Positions 47,593 through 56,542 of a stretch of 64,000 nucleotides of DNA are shown one piece after another. A program made the position numbers and the translations under genes. The notes under the pieces are model-generated. The model was not told where the DNA came from. It did no database searches and worked only from the letters and a program-made list of their open reading frames with translations. This DNA comes from Atopobium fossor DSM 15642 (lineage in GTDB: Bacteria; Actinomycetota; Coriobacteriia; Coriobacteriales; Atopobiaceae): NCBI RefSeq assembly GCF_000483125.1, contig NZ_KI519553.1, positions 933,912-997,911 of the forward strand, read 5' to 3'. Position 1 is the first letter of the stretch; every line of letters begins with the position of its first letter.

Positions 47593-49221
47593 TTAACCAG
47601 CGTAATCATCCTTAGTAGTATCAATGTCAATATCAATAGCATGGTAAATCAGGTTGCCAACCTTTGCATTCAGGACATAGTCCTTCGCAACAAAGGCGCC
47701 CTTCTGCCAATACAGAGGAAGCGTTGCATAGTCTTCACGCGTAAGCAGATTATCTGCCTGCTTATAGTTTTCTGCGCGCTTATCGGCATCCAAGTCTACA
47801 CGAGCATCCGACACCAGCTTATCAAACTCAGGATTGTTGTAGAAGGAAGACTTCTTAGCAGCGTTACCGCTATAGAAATAGGTATACATGTGATTATCTG
47901 CATCTGCATACAGTGGGAACCAACCTAAAGCAGTAATCTGCAAGCTACCATCTGCCCAATCAGATGACCAAACGCCAGCATCCTCAACCTGTACATCAAG
48001 CGTAACACCAATTTCCTTCCAGTAAGACTGGATGGCAACAAGCTGCTTTTGATTAAGACCAGCACGAACCTTAGCAGAAAGCTTAAGATCGGAAACACCA
48101 GCTTCCTTAAGCAATTCCTTAGCCTTATCTACGTTGTACTCAAATGCAGGAGCATCCTTGTCATAACCAGGAGTTGCAGGAGCAAGCCAACCAGAAGCAA
48201 CGGTTGCGTTACCTGCAATAAGGGTATCTACCAGCTCTTGGCGATTAATTGCTAGGGAAAGCGCCTGGCGAACGCGCTTATCGGTAAGTCCCATGCCATC
48301 CTTAAGGTTAAGATTTATAAACTGGGTACCCAGCATGTCATAACTCGTAATAAGGTCCTTAACCTCGGCATCTTTGGAATACTGTGCATACAGCGTAGCA
48401 TCCAAATCACACATATCAATGTCGCCATTCTTAAAAGCGAGCATCTTGGTATTAAGATCGTCATAGTATACGTAGTGGACCTCGTCCAATGCAGGAGTAC
48501 CATCGTGGTAGTCCTCAAACTTCTCAAGAATAACCTCATTGGTATCATCGTTGGACTTTACCTTGTATTTACCAGTACCAATTACATCTGTACCAGTACC
48601 CCACTTTTCGCCAGCCTTCTCACACGCATCTTTGGGGAAGATATGAGCATAGGAAATACCCAGGTTATTAACAAAAGTAACCATAGGAGTAGCAAGCGTA
48701 AAGGTAAAGTGGGTGTCATCCTCAACAGTAAGGCCTTCAAGCTCAGTGGCAGTACCAGCCAGCATCTCTGAAGCGCCCTTAATCACGTCATACATATAGG
48801 TAGACTTAGCACCCGTAGCAGGCAAAAACATACGCTCGAAGGTATACTTTACATCATTGGCGGTAAGGGTCGTGCCATCGTGGAACTTGATACCCTCTTT
48901 AAGCTCACACTTAAGGGTAAGGGCATCAGACTCAAACGTAGGAATTTCCTTGAGCAAGCAAGGAACAAGCTCGTTGTCCTCAGTCCAGCGCAAAGGTGCC
49001 TCAAAGATAGAGTCTGCGATGGAGGAGCTACCAGAAGAAGTGGACTTTTGCATATCAAGGCCCATTTTTGCATTGGACTGACCAAATTTAAAAATCTTCT
49101 TCTTGGAATTAGAGCTGGAACCAGTACCAGCACAACCTGCAAGACCTGCGGTTGCGGCGGCACCAGCTGCGATGGCAGAGCCCTTAAGGAAACTGCGGCG
49201 GCTAAAGGAATTCTCCAACAT
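47593..49221 (-). CDS. oppA: Oligopeptide ABC substrate-binding lipoprotein OppA
   Basis: The 542-residue binding protein has a Tat-like signal SRRSFLKGSAIAAG (residues 7-20) and lipobox LAGC (Cys30), then the SBP_bac_5 domain with LKEGIKFHDGTTLTANDVKY, KRVRQALSLAINRQELVDTL and APATPGYD. It binds peptides for the OppBCDF importer. The start at 49219-49221 follows AAAGGG; an upstream frame crosses the promoter. It is the first gene of the operon. Confidence 0.94.
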   Translation of the reverse strand: MLENSFSRRSFLKGSAIAAGAAATAGLAGCAGTGSSSNSKKKIFKFGQSNAKMGLDMQKSTSSGSSSIADSIFEAPLRWTEDNELVPCLLKEIPTFESDALTLKCELKEGIKFHDGTTLTANDVKYTFERMFLPATGAKSTYMYDVIKGASEMLAGTATELEGLTVEDDTHFTFTLATPMVTFVNNLGISYAHIFPKDACEKAGEKWGTGTDVIGTGKYKVKSNDDTNEVILEKFEDYHDGTPALDEVHYVYYDDLNTKMLAFKNGDIDMCDLDATLYAQYSKDAEVKDLITSYDMLGTQFINLNLKDGMGLTDKRVRQALSLAINRQELVDTLIAGNATVASGWLAPATPGYDKDAPAFEYNVDKAKELLKEAGVSDLKLSAKVRAGLNQKQLVAIQSYWKEIGVTLDVQVEDAGVWSSDWADGSLQITALGWFPLYADADNHMYTYFYSGNAAKKSSFYNNPEFDKLVSDARVDLDADKRAENYKQADNLLTREDYATLPLYWQKGAFVAKDYVLNAKVGNLIYHAIDIDIDTTKDDYAG

Positions 49222-49379
49222 GTGCACACCCTTTCTTAGTAAACAATAGACTTCACTGTCAAGATAACCAAGATAAGAAATCTCAACTAGTGTTGCCCTT
49301 GTACTATGAAGCATCTTGAGCTGCACAACAAGCGAGTTCATCAACTAGAAATAGTAATGTTACTTAGACGATAAACAAG

Positions 49380-49409
49380 AAGCCCGTCTCCATATGCGAA
49401 GACGGGCTT
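49380..49409 (-). terminator. Terminator after rpsA
   Basis: AAGCCCGTCT (49380-49389) and AGACGGGCTT (49400-49409) form a perfect 10-base stem with a ten-base loop, about 30 bases after the rpsA stop. On the minus strand it is followed by CTTGTTT, a modest T run. Confidence 0.75.
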
Positions 49410-49439
49410 ACATCAAACTTTATAAAAAACTAGAAGAGT

Positions 49440-50672
49440 CTACTCCTCGGTAGTCTGCTCAGCAGTTTGTTCTGCAGAAACCTCTGCCTCAGTTGCCTCA
49501 GCTACCTCAGCCTCAGCTTCAACTACAGGAGCAACCTCACCCTCGAGAGGTTCTACATCAATGTCAATACCCAGAGTCTCGGCAGCTGCCTTCATGGACA
49601 GAGAGATACGACGACGATCAAGGTCAATCTCCATTACCTTAACCTGTACTGTATCGCCCACCTTGCATACCTGTGCAGGAGCATCAACGTGCTGCTTTGC
49701 CATCTCAGAGATGTGTACCAAGCCCTCAATGCCGTCACCAAGATCAACAAAGGCACCAAAGGTAACAAGCTTGGTTACGCCACCCTCAACGATTGCGCCA
49801 ACGGGATATTTCTTAACAAGGGTGTGCCAAGGATCCTCGGTGGTCTGTTTAAGACCAAGGGAAATGCGCTCGCGGCTCAAATCAACATCGAGTACCTGAA
49901 CCTCAACCTCTTGGCCAACCTTAACAACCTCAGATGGATGGTTAACGTGGTTCCAAGAAAGCTCAGAGATGTGGATAAGACCGTCAATACCACCAAGGTC
50001 AACAAAGGCACCAAAGTCAACAATGGAAGATACGTTGCCCTTAAGACGCATACCAGACTGAAGCTGGGTAAGAATCTCGGAACGCTCAGCCTTACGAGCT
50101 TCCTCAAGAACAACGCGACGAGAAAGAACAACGTTGTTACGATTGCGATCCATCTCGATTACACGAGCCTCAATACGAGTACCCATGTATGCGGTAAGAT
50201 CCTTAACGCGACGAAGGTCAACCAAGGAAGCAGGCAAGAAGCCACGCAGACCGATGTCAAGAATCAAGCCGCCCTTAACAACCTCAATAACCTCACCCTC
50301 GACATTCTCGCCACCATTGAACTTCTCTTCAATGCGATTCCATGCGCGCTCATACTCAGCACGCTTCTTGGAAAGGATAAGACGACCATCCTTGTCCTCC
50401 TTCTGGAGAACCAAGGCTTCAATTTCGTCGCCCATGTTTACAATGTCGGCAGGGTTAGCATCCTTGCGAATGGACAGCTCGCGAACAGGAATAACGCCTT
50501 CAGACTTAAAGCCGATGTCCAGCAGGACCTCATCGCGCTCAATCTTAACGATAGTACCAGTTACCAGGTCATTCTCGTCAAAGTCGGTAATAGTACCGTC
50601 GATGAGGTTGTTCATCTCCTCGTCAGAAATATCGTCGAGAGAGAAGATGGACGAGTTCTGAATCTCACTCAA
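49440..50672 (-). CDS. rpsA: 30S ribosomal protein S1 (four S1 domains), TTG start
   Basis: S1 helps mRNA binding by the small subunit. The 410-residue protein has four S1 RNA-binding domains at about residues 37-104, 122-187, 208-276 and 293-362; domains 3 and 4 show the best motifs ([20 protein letters not shown] and [20 protein letters not shown]). The acidic, repetitive tail ([18 protein letters not shown]) is typical of actinobacterial S1. The start is TTG at 50670-50672, after AAAGGGG. The nearest promoter-like sequence lies about 150 bases upstream, leaving a long leader that could take part in autoregulation. Confidence 0.96.
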   Translation of the reverse strand: MSEIQNSSIFSLDDISDEEMNNLIDGTITDFDENDLVTGTIVKIERDEVLLDIGFKSEGVIPVRELSIRKDANPADIVNMGDEIEALVLQKEDKDGRLILSKKRAEYERAWNRIEEKFNGGENVEGEVIEVVKGGLILDIGLRGFLPASLVDLRRVKDLTAYMGTRIEARVIEMDRNRNNVVLSRRVVLEEARKAERSEILTQLQSGMRLKGNVSSIVDFGAFVDLGGIDGLIHISELSWNHVNHPSEVVKVGQEVEVQVLDVDLSRERISLGLKQTTEDPWHTLVKKYPVGAIVEGGVTKLVTFGAFVDLGDGIEGLVHISEMAKQHVDAPAQVCKVGDTVQVKVMEIDLDRRRISLSMKAAAETLGIDIDVEPLEGEVAPVVEAEAEVAEATEAEVSAEQTAEQTTEE

Positions 50673-50818
50673 AGGTGGACCCCTTTCAAAAGCGGGGCCC
50701 CGATTGCCATGGTCATCGCCTGCAGTGTGGGAAAAATGCCTGACACCAACTACGGAAAATTACATGCTCGGGGGCCAACAGATACGGATGTATGTCCGTC
50801 CTAGACATACGTTTGAAA

Positions 50819-50847
50819 GAATAACTGTTTTGTGCTAGTTATTTCAA
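50819..50847 (-). promoter_or_regulatory. Candidate promoter of rpsA
   Basis: Reading on the minus strand, TTGAAA (50842-50847), a 17-base spacer and TTATTC (50819-50824) form a sigma70-like promoter. The message would carry a leader of about 140 bases, with a possible hairpin of GTATGTC (50790-50796) and GACATAC (50804-50810). Sequence-based only. Confidence 0.55.
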
Positions 50848-51042
50848 GTTAAAAGCGCACTTTATTGAGGAAAAATTGAGGAAAAATCATGTATTCCATC
50901 ATTTATTGCCAAAGCTATGGAAGACGCAGCCTCTCACAAAAATTGAAACAATAAACGATACAATGCAGTTTACATACAGCTAGTAATTTAATTTTCAATT
51001 TGTATTGAACTCTAAGATTATCACAGACATGCAGGGGGAACT

Positions 51043-52353
51043 GTGAATACAACTGCTTATGCTAATCACCTATCTATCCTTAAAGAGGAGCTTGTTTGTG
51101 CACTTGGCTGTACCGAGCCTATTGCCGTTGCTTTTGCTGCAGCACTTGCGCAAGGTGCACTCCCCTGTCGCGCCGAGAAACTCAGTGTAGTGTGCAGTGG
51201 CAATATTATTAAGAATGTCAAAAGCGTAACCGTTCCCAACTCCGATGGGATGCGTGGTATTGAAGCAGCAGCAACCTTGGGTTGTATTGGTGGTGACCCC
51301 ACTCGTGTACTGGAAGTACTTCAAGCTGTTACCCCTCATGACATCATGCAAACCCGCAATCTACTTACTCAAAATTATTGCGAGGTTGAGCTTGCAGAAG
51401 GCGTTCCCAACTTGTATGTACGCATAACCGCTCAAGGTAAGGGACATACCTCAGTCGCTTGTTTGGTGGAACGCCACACAAACGTAACAGAACTAACTTT
51501 GGATGGAACTCCCGTTGAGGTGGCTGGTTTTGGTGTGGGCATATCTAACTGTAATGACATCAATGCGGCTAGTGCCGAGCGCTCCGCTTTGTCCCTCAAC
51601 TCCATTTGGGAGTTTGCTCACGAGGTACACCTTGATGACATTGAAGAACTTATCAACAACCAAATTAAACTAAACCGTGCCATTTCTGACGAAGGCCTCA
51701 AAAACTCATGGGGAGCCAACATTGGCTCTACGCTCCTAGCAAGTCGTCCTCATGATATTTCTTGTCGTGCACGTGCTGCCGCTGCTGCTGGTTCTGATGC
51801 TCGCATGAGCGGATGTCCCATGCCCGTTGTTATTAACTGTGGCAGTGGCAACCAGGGCATTACTTGCTCTCAACCCGTTGTAGAGTATGCCGCTGATTTA
51901 GGTGTAGATCACGAGAAACTCATGCGTGCTGTTGCCATGTCTGATTTAGTAGCAGTACATGTAAAGCACTACATTGGTGAGCTTTCTGCCTTTTGTGGTG
52001 CCGTATCCGCAGCATGCGGTGCGGGGGCTGCTATTACCTATCTACGTGGTGGTTCGCTTGCCCAGTTTGAGGCAACCGTTGTCAATACGCTTGCTAATGT
52101 AGGAGGTATTGTATGTGATGGCGCTAAACCCAGCTGTGCTGCTAAGGTTTCCGCCTCAGTTGATGCCGCCATTCTTGGCTGCGATATGGCCTTATCTGAT
52201 CACAACTTTAAGGCTGGCGATGGCCTCGTTGGAGAAAACGCTGAGGAAACCATTCGCTCAATGGGCTATGTTGGTCGTGTAGGCATGCACCCAACTGACG
52301 TAGAAATTCTTAATATCATGATTGGTAAAACAGACGTTAATGCTCAAGCCTAA
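51043..52353 (+). CDS. L-cysteine desulfidase/serine dehydratase-like protein (UPF0597, CyuA/YhaM)
   Basis: This 436-residue protein is of the UPF0597 family, which includes CyuA (YhaM) and archaeal L-cysteine desulfidase, iron-sulfur enzymes that break down cysteine to pyruvate, ammonia and sulfide. It shows the conserved ALGCTEPIAVA (Cys23), GSGNQGI in the middle, and later CGAVSAACGAGAA and KPSCAAKVS, giving cysteines for a cluster. The start is GTG at 51043, ten bases after GGGGG. It is divergent from rpsA and convergent with rnhA. In a peptide-fermenting organism it would use cysteine from proteins. Activity on serine instead of cysteine cannot be excluded. Confidence 0.85.
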   Translation: MNTTAYANHLSILKEELVCALGCTEPIAVAFAAALAQGALPCRAEKLSVVCSGNIIKNVKSVTVPNSDGMRGIEAAATLGCIGGDPTRVLEVLQAVTPHDIMQTRNLLTQNYCEVELAEGVPNLYVRITAQGKGHTSVACLVERHTNVTELTLDGTPVEVAGFGVGISNCNDINAASAERSALSLNSIWEFAHEVHLDDIEELINNQIKLNRAISDEGLKNSWGANIGSTLLASRPHDISCRARAAAAAGSDARMSGCPMPVVINCGSGNQGITCSQPVVEYAADLGVDHEKLMRAVAMSDLVAVHVKHYIGELSAFCGAVSAACGAGAAITYLRGGSLAQFEATVVNTLANVGGIVCDGAKPSCAAKVSASVDAAILGCDMALSDHNFKAGDGLVGENAEETIRSMGYVGRVGMHPTDVEILNIMIGKTDVNAQA

Positions 52354-52374
52354 ACATTCAAATCTAGGCTTGAG
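52343..52374. terminator. Inverted repeat formed by the 3' ends of two convergent genes
   Basis: CTCAAGCCTA (52343-52352) and TAGGCTTGAG (52365-52374) are a perfect 10-base inverted repeat with a 12-base loop. Each arm is the last codons of one gene, so both proteins end in Gln-Ala. It could work as a bidirectional stop or as mRNA 3'-end protection; no strong T run follows in either direction. Confidence 0.55.
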
Positions 52375-52909
52375 TGAAACCTGGATCTTCTATAAGAGAA
52401 GTTCCATCTGCAGCAGTAGTTGCTAGCTCATCACAGCGCTCATTGAGTTTATGGCCGGCATGTCCTTTGACCCATACCCAACGAACAGCATGATTGTGTG
52501 CCGCCGCAATTAGACGCTGCCATAAGTCCACATTTTTAACTGGCTGCTTGTTGGATGTTTTCCAGCCACGTTTAATCCATCCTGCAACCCAACGCTGATT
52601 AAAGGCATTAACTACATATTGAGAATCACTATGTAGTTCCACATTACAGGGACGCTTAAGTGCCTCAAGTGCCACAATAGCTGCCAAAAGTTCCATACGA
52701 TTATTGGTGGTTTTGTAATACCCCTGAGAGAGCTCAAGGGTTTTAGTTTCTCCTGCTGAGTTGGTATACCTAAGCACTGCACCATACCCTCCACGCCCAG
52801 GATTTCCCCTTGAAGCACCATCCGTATAGATAAGTACCTGTGGACCCTGAAGCGCCACCGACGAAGGAACTTCATCTGTTTTAAAGGAAAAGTCATCAAA
52901 GCTTGCCAT
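52364..52909 (-). CDS. rnhA: Ribonuclease HI
   Basis: RNase HI degrades the RNA strand of RNA-DNA hybrids. The 181-residue protein has about 28 leader residues, then [11 protein letters not shown] (catalytic Asp), [10 protein letters not shown] (Glu), [12 protein letters not shown] (Asp) and [16 protein letters not shown] (His and Asp), the full DEDD set. The start at 52907-52909, after AGTAGGG, follows the polA stop; a longer frame into polA was rejected. It lies 10 bases downstream of polA's end, fitting a joint role in primer removal. Confidence 0.94.
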   Translation of the reverse strand: MASFDDFSFKTDEVPSSVALQGPQVLIYTDGASRGNPGRGGYGAVLRYTNSAGETKTLELSQGYYKTTNNRMELLAAIVALEALKRPCNVELHSDSQYVVNAFNQRWVAGWIKRGWKTSNKQPVKNVDLWQRLIAAAHNHAVRWVWVKGHAGHKLNERCDELATTAADGTSLIEDPGFTQA

Positions 52910-52919
52910 GGTAGATACC

Positions 52920-55607
52920 CTACTTTGCTTCAGCCCAGTTATTACCATACGAAGGTTCTGCAATTAGAGGAACACTCAGATGACACACGCTTTCCATCTG
53001 CTCTTTAACCAGCTTAGATACTATCTCAAGCTCGTTTATGGGAACCTCAAGGTCCAATTCGTCGTGAATCTGCAAGACAAGCTTTGAGCGCAAGCGCTTC
53101 TCGACCAACGTATCTTGAACACGCACCATAGCAATTTTAATAATATCTGCTGCGCTACCCTGCATGGGATGATTCATAGCGGTGCGCTCGGCAAACGAAC
53201 GAAGCTGGAAGTTACGATTGTTAATATCTGCAGTATAACGACGACGGCCATACATAGTACTTACAAAACCCTGCTCATGGGCCAACTTAATTTGCTGCTT
53301 AAGATATGCGTCTACACCTGGATATGCTGCAAAGTAACGGTCTATCATCTGCTGAGCCTCTGCACGCGGAATACCCAATGAGGTGGCAAGTCCATATGCC
53401 TGTTGACCATACACAATGCCAAAATTAACAGCCTTAGCACGGCTTCGCAATGCCGGTGTTACCTCTTCTACGGGCACCGCAAACACACGTGCCGCCGTAG
53501 CTGCATGAAAATCTGCACCACTATTAAAGGCTGCAATCAAATGCTCATCATTGGACAGATGCGCCAACAAGCGCAGTTCAATCTGAGAATAATCACATGC
53601 CAAAAACACGCTATCTTCTGGCACCGAGAAAGCCGTACGAACACGATGCCCCAGCTCAGAACGCGTGGGAATGTTTTGTAGATTTGGATCGGAGCTAGAG
53701 AGGCGACCCGTTGCCGCCACCGTCTGATTAAAGCTTGTATGAATGCGCCCATCACCACGAATAAGCTCTGGTAAAGCATCTAAGTAGGTGGATTTAATCT
53801 TAGTGCGCTCGCGATACTCCAATACCTCAGCTACACGCGTGTCCTCATGTGCAAGCTCGCTAAGCACCTTCGCATTTGTGGAATAGAAACCTTTTTTAGT
53901 CTTCTTAAGACCAAAGGTTGGAAGTCTCCACACATCAAACAACACGTGAGATAGTTGCTCGGGCGAATTTACCTTGAACTTTTCTCCAGCTTCTTGTTGA
54001 ATGTGCTCGACCATGCGGTCAATTTCTACACCCAGCTCCTGTGACTGATTACGAAGAACCGCTGCATCTACGCCCAGACCATGGCGCTCCATTACAGCCA
54101 ATACCGCCAATAAGGACATCTCTACTGTGGTAAAAAGCTTATCTGAACCTGTCTGCTTAAGTTGCTCGACTAGTACATCTTGCAGCGCATGGACAACCCA
54201 TGCATCAATTGCCTGCTCAGAGAAGTTTTTGTCTTCCTGAGGCAAGGTGGTTTTAAGGTAATGCTGTGCTAAAGCAGCCGTTGAGAAACTCGGCTTATCT
54301 GAATCAAGCAAATATCCCGCAACACCTGTATCAAAAATACGCGCAGGGTCAATTTTGTCATACGTTAAGGTGGCTACTTGTGCAGAATCAGAAGGCATCA
54401 AAGCATGAACCAGCTGCTTAACATCAGAGCTTACAATCTTGCCAGCTTCAAACAATTGCTGCAATGTTACTAATGCTTCATCTCCATCAAAGCGTGCAAG
54501 TGCATGATTTGTGGCCACCCACAACACTTTGTTATTAGCGTCATCCAAATCCAAGGTGAGTTGACCAGCAGTGCTTCCCTGTTCAAGTGCTACACCAACC
54601 CATTGATTGTTACTAATGGCAGAGGCAACTAATGCAGAAGCATCCTTTGTATCCACAGGTTTAGGGAGTTCAAAACAAGCTGCTTGAGGAGCTTTGACCG
54701 TACCTCCTGCCAACGCAACAATTCGCTGTAGTACCCCAGTAAAACCTAAATCAGAAAATGCCTGAGAGACTTCTGCTAGAGCCTCCTGAGAGGTAAAAGC
54801 GGGAAAGTGCGCATCAGATAACTCCAACTCAATAGGAGCATCTGTACGAATAGTTGCCACCTTACGACTCAGTAATGCATCGTCCTTATGAGCACGTAGA
54901 TTTTCTCCCATTTTGCCTTTTACCTCATCGGCGTGGGCCAAAACTTCATCTAAGCTGCCATACTGCAAAATAAGTGCAGCTGCTTTTTTAGGACCAATGC
55001 CAGGGACGCCAGGAATATTATCCGAGCTATCACCCTTAAGGCCATAAAAGTCAGGAACCAGCTCAGGAGTGATACCGTTATACAAATCACTCACGGTATC
55101 TGGTGTCATAATTGACACATCCGTAATGCCCTTGCGCGTAGAAACAATGTGAATCAAATCCGTAGATAGCTGATACATATCACGGTCACCTGTCACTAAC
55201 AGCATGGTATAGCCTGCTTGTTCGCCACGACGGGCAAGCGTACCTAAAATATCATCGCCTTCCCAACCTTCGCATTCCATTACAGGTACACGCATGGCCT
55301 TGAGCAGCTCTTTAACCATGGGAAATTGTGCGCGCAAATCTGGATCCATAGAAGGACGCTGGGCCTTGTATTGTGGAAGCATCTCCATGCGAACCCGAGG
55401 ACGGCCCTTGTCAAAAGCGCAAATCATTCCATCTGGCGAGAAGCTCTCGTAGAATTTAACAAACATATTAAAAAAACCAAATAAAGCATTGGTTGGACGC
55501 CCGTCAGGTGCTTGCATGGGCTGAGAAATAGCATGAAATGCACGATGCATAAGTGAGTTACCGTCAATAACAGCAATGGTTTTCCCGTTAGGGGTGGCTT
55601 GTGGCAT
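52920..55607 (-). CDS. polA: DNA polymerase I
   Basis: PolA fills gaps and removes RNA primers. The 895-residue protein has a 5' nuclease domain (1-300; [56 protein letters not shown]), a middle domain and a polymerase domain with [33 protein letters not shown] and [11 protein letters not shown]. In the middle domain the DxE of the proofreading exonuclease site is replaced by VGVALEQG, so that activity is probably lost, as in Taq. The start at 55605-55607 follows AGAGGAAAC; the longer frame covers the upstream region. Confidence 0.95.
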   Translation of the reverse strand: MPQATPNGKTIAVIDGNSLMHRAFHAISQPMQAPDGRPTNALFGFFNMFVKFYESFSPDGMICAFDKGRPRVRMEMLPQYKAQRPSMDPDLRAQFPMVKELLKAMRVPVMECEGWEGDDILGTLARRGEQAGYTMLLVTGDRDMYQLSTDLIHIVSTRKGITDVSIMTPDTVSDLYNGITPELVPDFYGLKGDSSDNIPGVPGIGPKKAAALILQYGSLDEVLAHADEVKGKMGENLRAHKDDALLSRKVATIRTDAPIELELSDAHFPAFTSQEALAEVSQAFSDLGFTGVLQRIVALAGGTVKAPQAACFELPKPVDTKDASALVASAISNNQWVGVALEQGSTAGQLTLDLDDANNKVLWVATNHALARFDGDEALVTLQQLFEAGKIVSSDVKQLVHALMPSDSAQVATLTYDKIDPARIFDTGVAGYLLDSDKPSFSTAALAQHYLKTTLPQEDKNFSEQAIDAWVVHALQDVLVEQLKQTGSDKLFTTVEMSLLAVLAVMERHGLGVDAAVLRNQSQELGVEIDRMVEHIQQEAGEKFKVNSPEQLSHVLFDVWRLPTFGLKKTKKGFYSTNAKVLSELAHEDTRVAEVLEYRERTKIKSTYLDALPELIRGDGRIHTSFNQTVAATGRLSSSDPNLQNIPTRSELGHRVRTAFSVPEDSVFLACDYSQIELRLLAHLSNDEHLIAAFNSGADFHAATAARVFAVPVEEVTPALRSRAKAVNFGIVYGQQAYGLATSLGIPRAEAQQMIDRYFAAYPGVDAYLKQQIKLAHEQGFVSTMYGRRRYTADINNRNFQLRSFAERTAMNHPMQGSAADIIKIAMVRVQDTLVEKRLRSKLVLQIHDELDLEVPINELEIVSKLVKEQMESVCHLSVPLIAEPSYGNNWAEAK

Positions 55608-55830
55608 AGTTTCCTCTTTATAAAGTGAAGTAACATCACTGTGATGTTCTGAACCTACGCTCTTAATTGTACCCATCGCTTGGACATGACTGTAAACCGG
55701 ATAAGAAGGCAACAAAACACACGTAGTTACATCATGCCACCACAAAATATTTTATTTTTTTATGTGTATGTCACAAAAATGAACTTTTTTGTTACAAATT
55801 AGATTTAATCCTTAAAAGTGGGTTATAAAG

Positions 55831-55857
55831 ACCTTATCACAGACCGTGTGATAAGGT
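55831..55857. promoter_or_regulatory. 11-bp dyad at the promoter of the XRE gene
   Basis: ACCTTATCACA (55831-55841) and TGTGATAAGGT (55847-55857) form a perfect inverted repeat with a five-base centre. It begins just downstream of a -10-like TATAAA (55824-55829), so it would cover the transcription start and lies about 40 bases before the start codon of the small regulator. An autoregulatory operator is the simplest reading. Confidence 0.6.
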
Positions 55858-55898
55858 TCATAGCCCGATCGCTATGGTATGTAGAGAGGCATTTTGGC

Positions 55899-56159
55899 AT
55901 GGCTGATCAAGAAAAAGTAATCATTTCCGACGCATTGCGTTCCATCATTTCCGCTAAGGGAACTACGCAGTCAGAACTAGCTAAGGCACTTGGCGTAAGC
56001 CAACCTGCAATTGCTTCTGTTTTGGCTGTTGGTAACCCCCAGACCCGTGTTCTTAACAATATTTTGAACGTACTTGGCTATCGTCTGCTCATCCAACCTA
56101 AGGGTGCAGCTCTTCCAGAGAACGCCATTGAAATTACCCCTCGTCCTGACGAGAAGTAA
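55899..56159 (+). CDS. Small XRE-type helix-turn-helix regulator
   Basis: This 86-residue protein starts MADQEKVIISDALRSI and has a lambda-repressor-like helix-turn-helix: TQSELAKALGVSQPAIASVL (residues about 21-40), with the recognition helix QPAIASVL. A short C-terminal part after residue 55 (LGYRLLIQPKGAALPENAIE) is hydrophobic enough to allow dimerisation. The start at 55899 follows AGAGAGG and was preferred to a frame starting at 55818, which runs through a dyad operator. No partner toxin is adjacent, so it is not called an antitoxin. Confidence 0.85.
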   Translation: MADQEKVIISDALRSIISAKGTTQSELAKALGVSQPAIASVLAVGNPQTRVLNNILNVLGYRLLIQPKGAALPENAIEITPRPDEK

Positions 56160-56249
56160 TACGTAACACGCAAATACGTACACTACGTACAACAACAAAA
56201 AATATAACGCATGAAGAGGAGCTCGACGAGTGGAATGTAACCACATAAC

Positions 56250-56412
56250 GTCGAGCTCCTGCGTTGCAATTGTGAACCCACCTCTCATAAGGTGGGTGCC
56301 CTACTTGCCTGTTCCGGCTTCCTCAACAACGAAGGATCCTCGTACTAAGAACAAGAAACAGGCTCCCTGAAAAAACTTGTCGGTTCACCCAGTTAGCTCG
56401 CAGAAGCTCGAC
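56250..56412 (-). ncRNA. Probable 6S-like regulatory RNA
   Basis: A 163-base stretch can fold into one long rod. The ends pair: bases at 56399-56412 (GTCGAGCTTCTGCG on the minus strand) with 56250-56263 (CGCAGGAGCTCGAC), 14 pairs with one G-U. Inside, GTGAACC pairs with GGTTCAC, then come an open central part, a GCCTGTTTC/GGAACAGGC stem with an upper hairpin, and a small CCCACCT/AGGTGGG hairpin on the 3' side, as in 6S RNAs. A -10-like TATAGT (56419-56424) would start transcription exactly at the first base of the closing stem. 6S RNA binds RNA polymerase holoenzyme in stationary phase. No protein-coding signal is seen. It could be another structured RNA. Confidence 0.6.
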
Positions 56413-56418
56413 ACCTTT

Positions 56419-56424
56419 ACTATA
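56419..56424 (-). promoter_or_regulatory. -10 element of the 6S-like RNA
   Basis: TATAGT on the minus strand, seven bases before the predicted RNA 5' end. The -35 region is poor (CTGGTA at 56442-56447 with a 17-base spacer). Confidence 0.45.
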
Positions 56425-56449
56425 CGGGATAGATAAATTGATACCAGTC

Positions 56450-56478
56450 TTGACTTAGTCGAAGTTATAGCGTGTACT
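56450..56478 (+). promoter_or_regulatory. Candidate promoter of the WecA/TagO-type gene
   Basis: TTGACT (56450-56455), a 17-base spacer and TGTACT (56473-56478) resemble a sigma70 promoter, about 65 bases before the GTG start of the transferase gene. It is divergent from the 6S-like RNA promoter. Confidence 0.4.
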
Positions 56479-56542
56479 TAAACTTATCGTGTAAACATGC
56501 GTGCACCCGCCCGTGTTCGCTCCATCATAGGAGTAGTACCAC

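Noticed and set aside
49467-50804. A 445-codon open frame on the plus strand opposite rpsA
   Set aside because: It lies wholly antisense to the well-supported S1 gene, has an unnatural composition rich in Asn, Leu and Thr, and shows no family motif.
55977-56288. A 103-codon minus-strand frame over the XRE gene and the RNA
   Set aside because: It lies opposite a real regulator gene and runs through the structured RNA without coding features.
56330-56350. A short match to the 23S rRNA sarcin-ricin region (AGTACGAGGATCC)
   Set aside because: Only a dozen bases agree, two bases are missing from the loop and no other rRNA sequence surrounds it; taken as chance within the 6S-like RNA.
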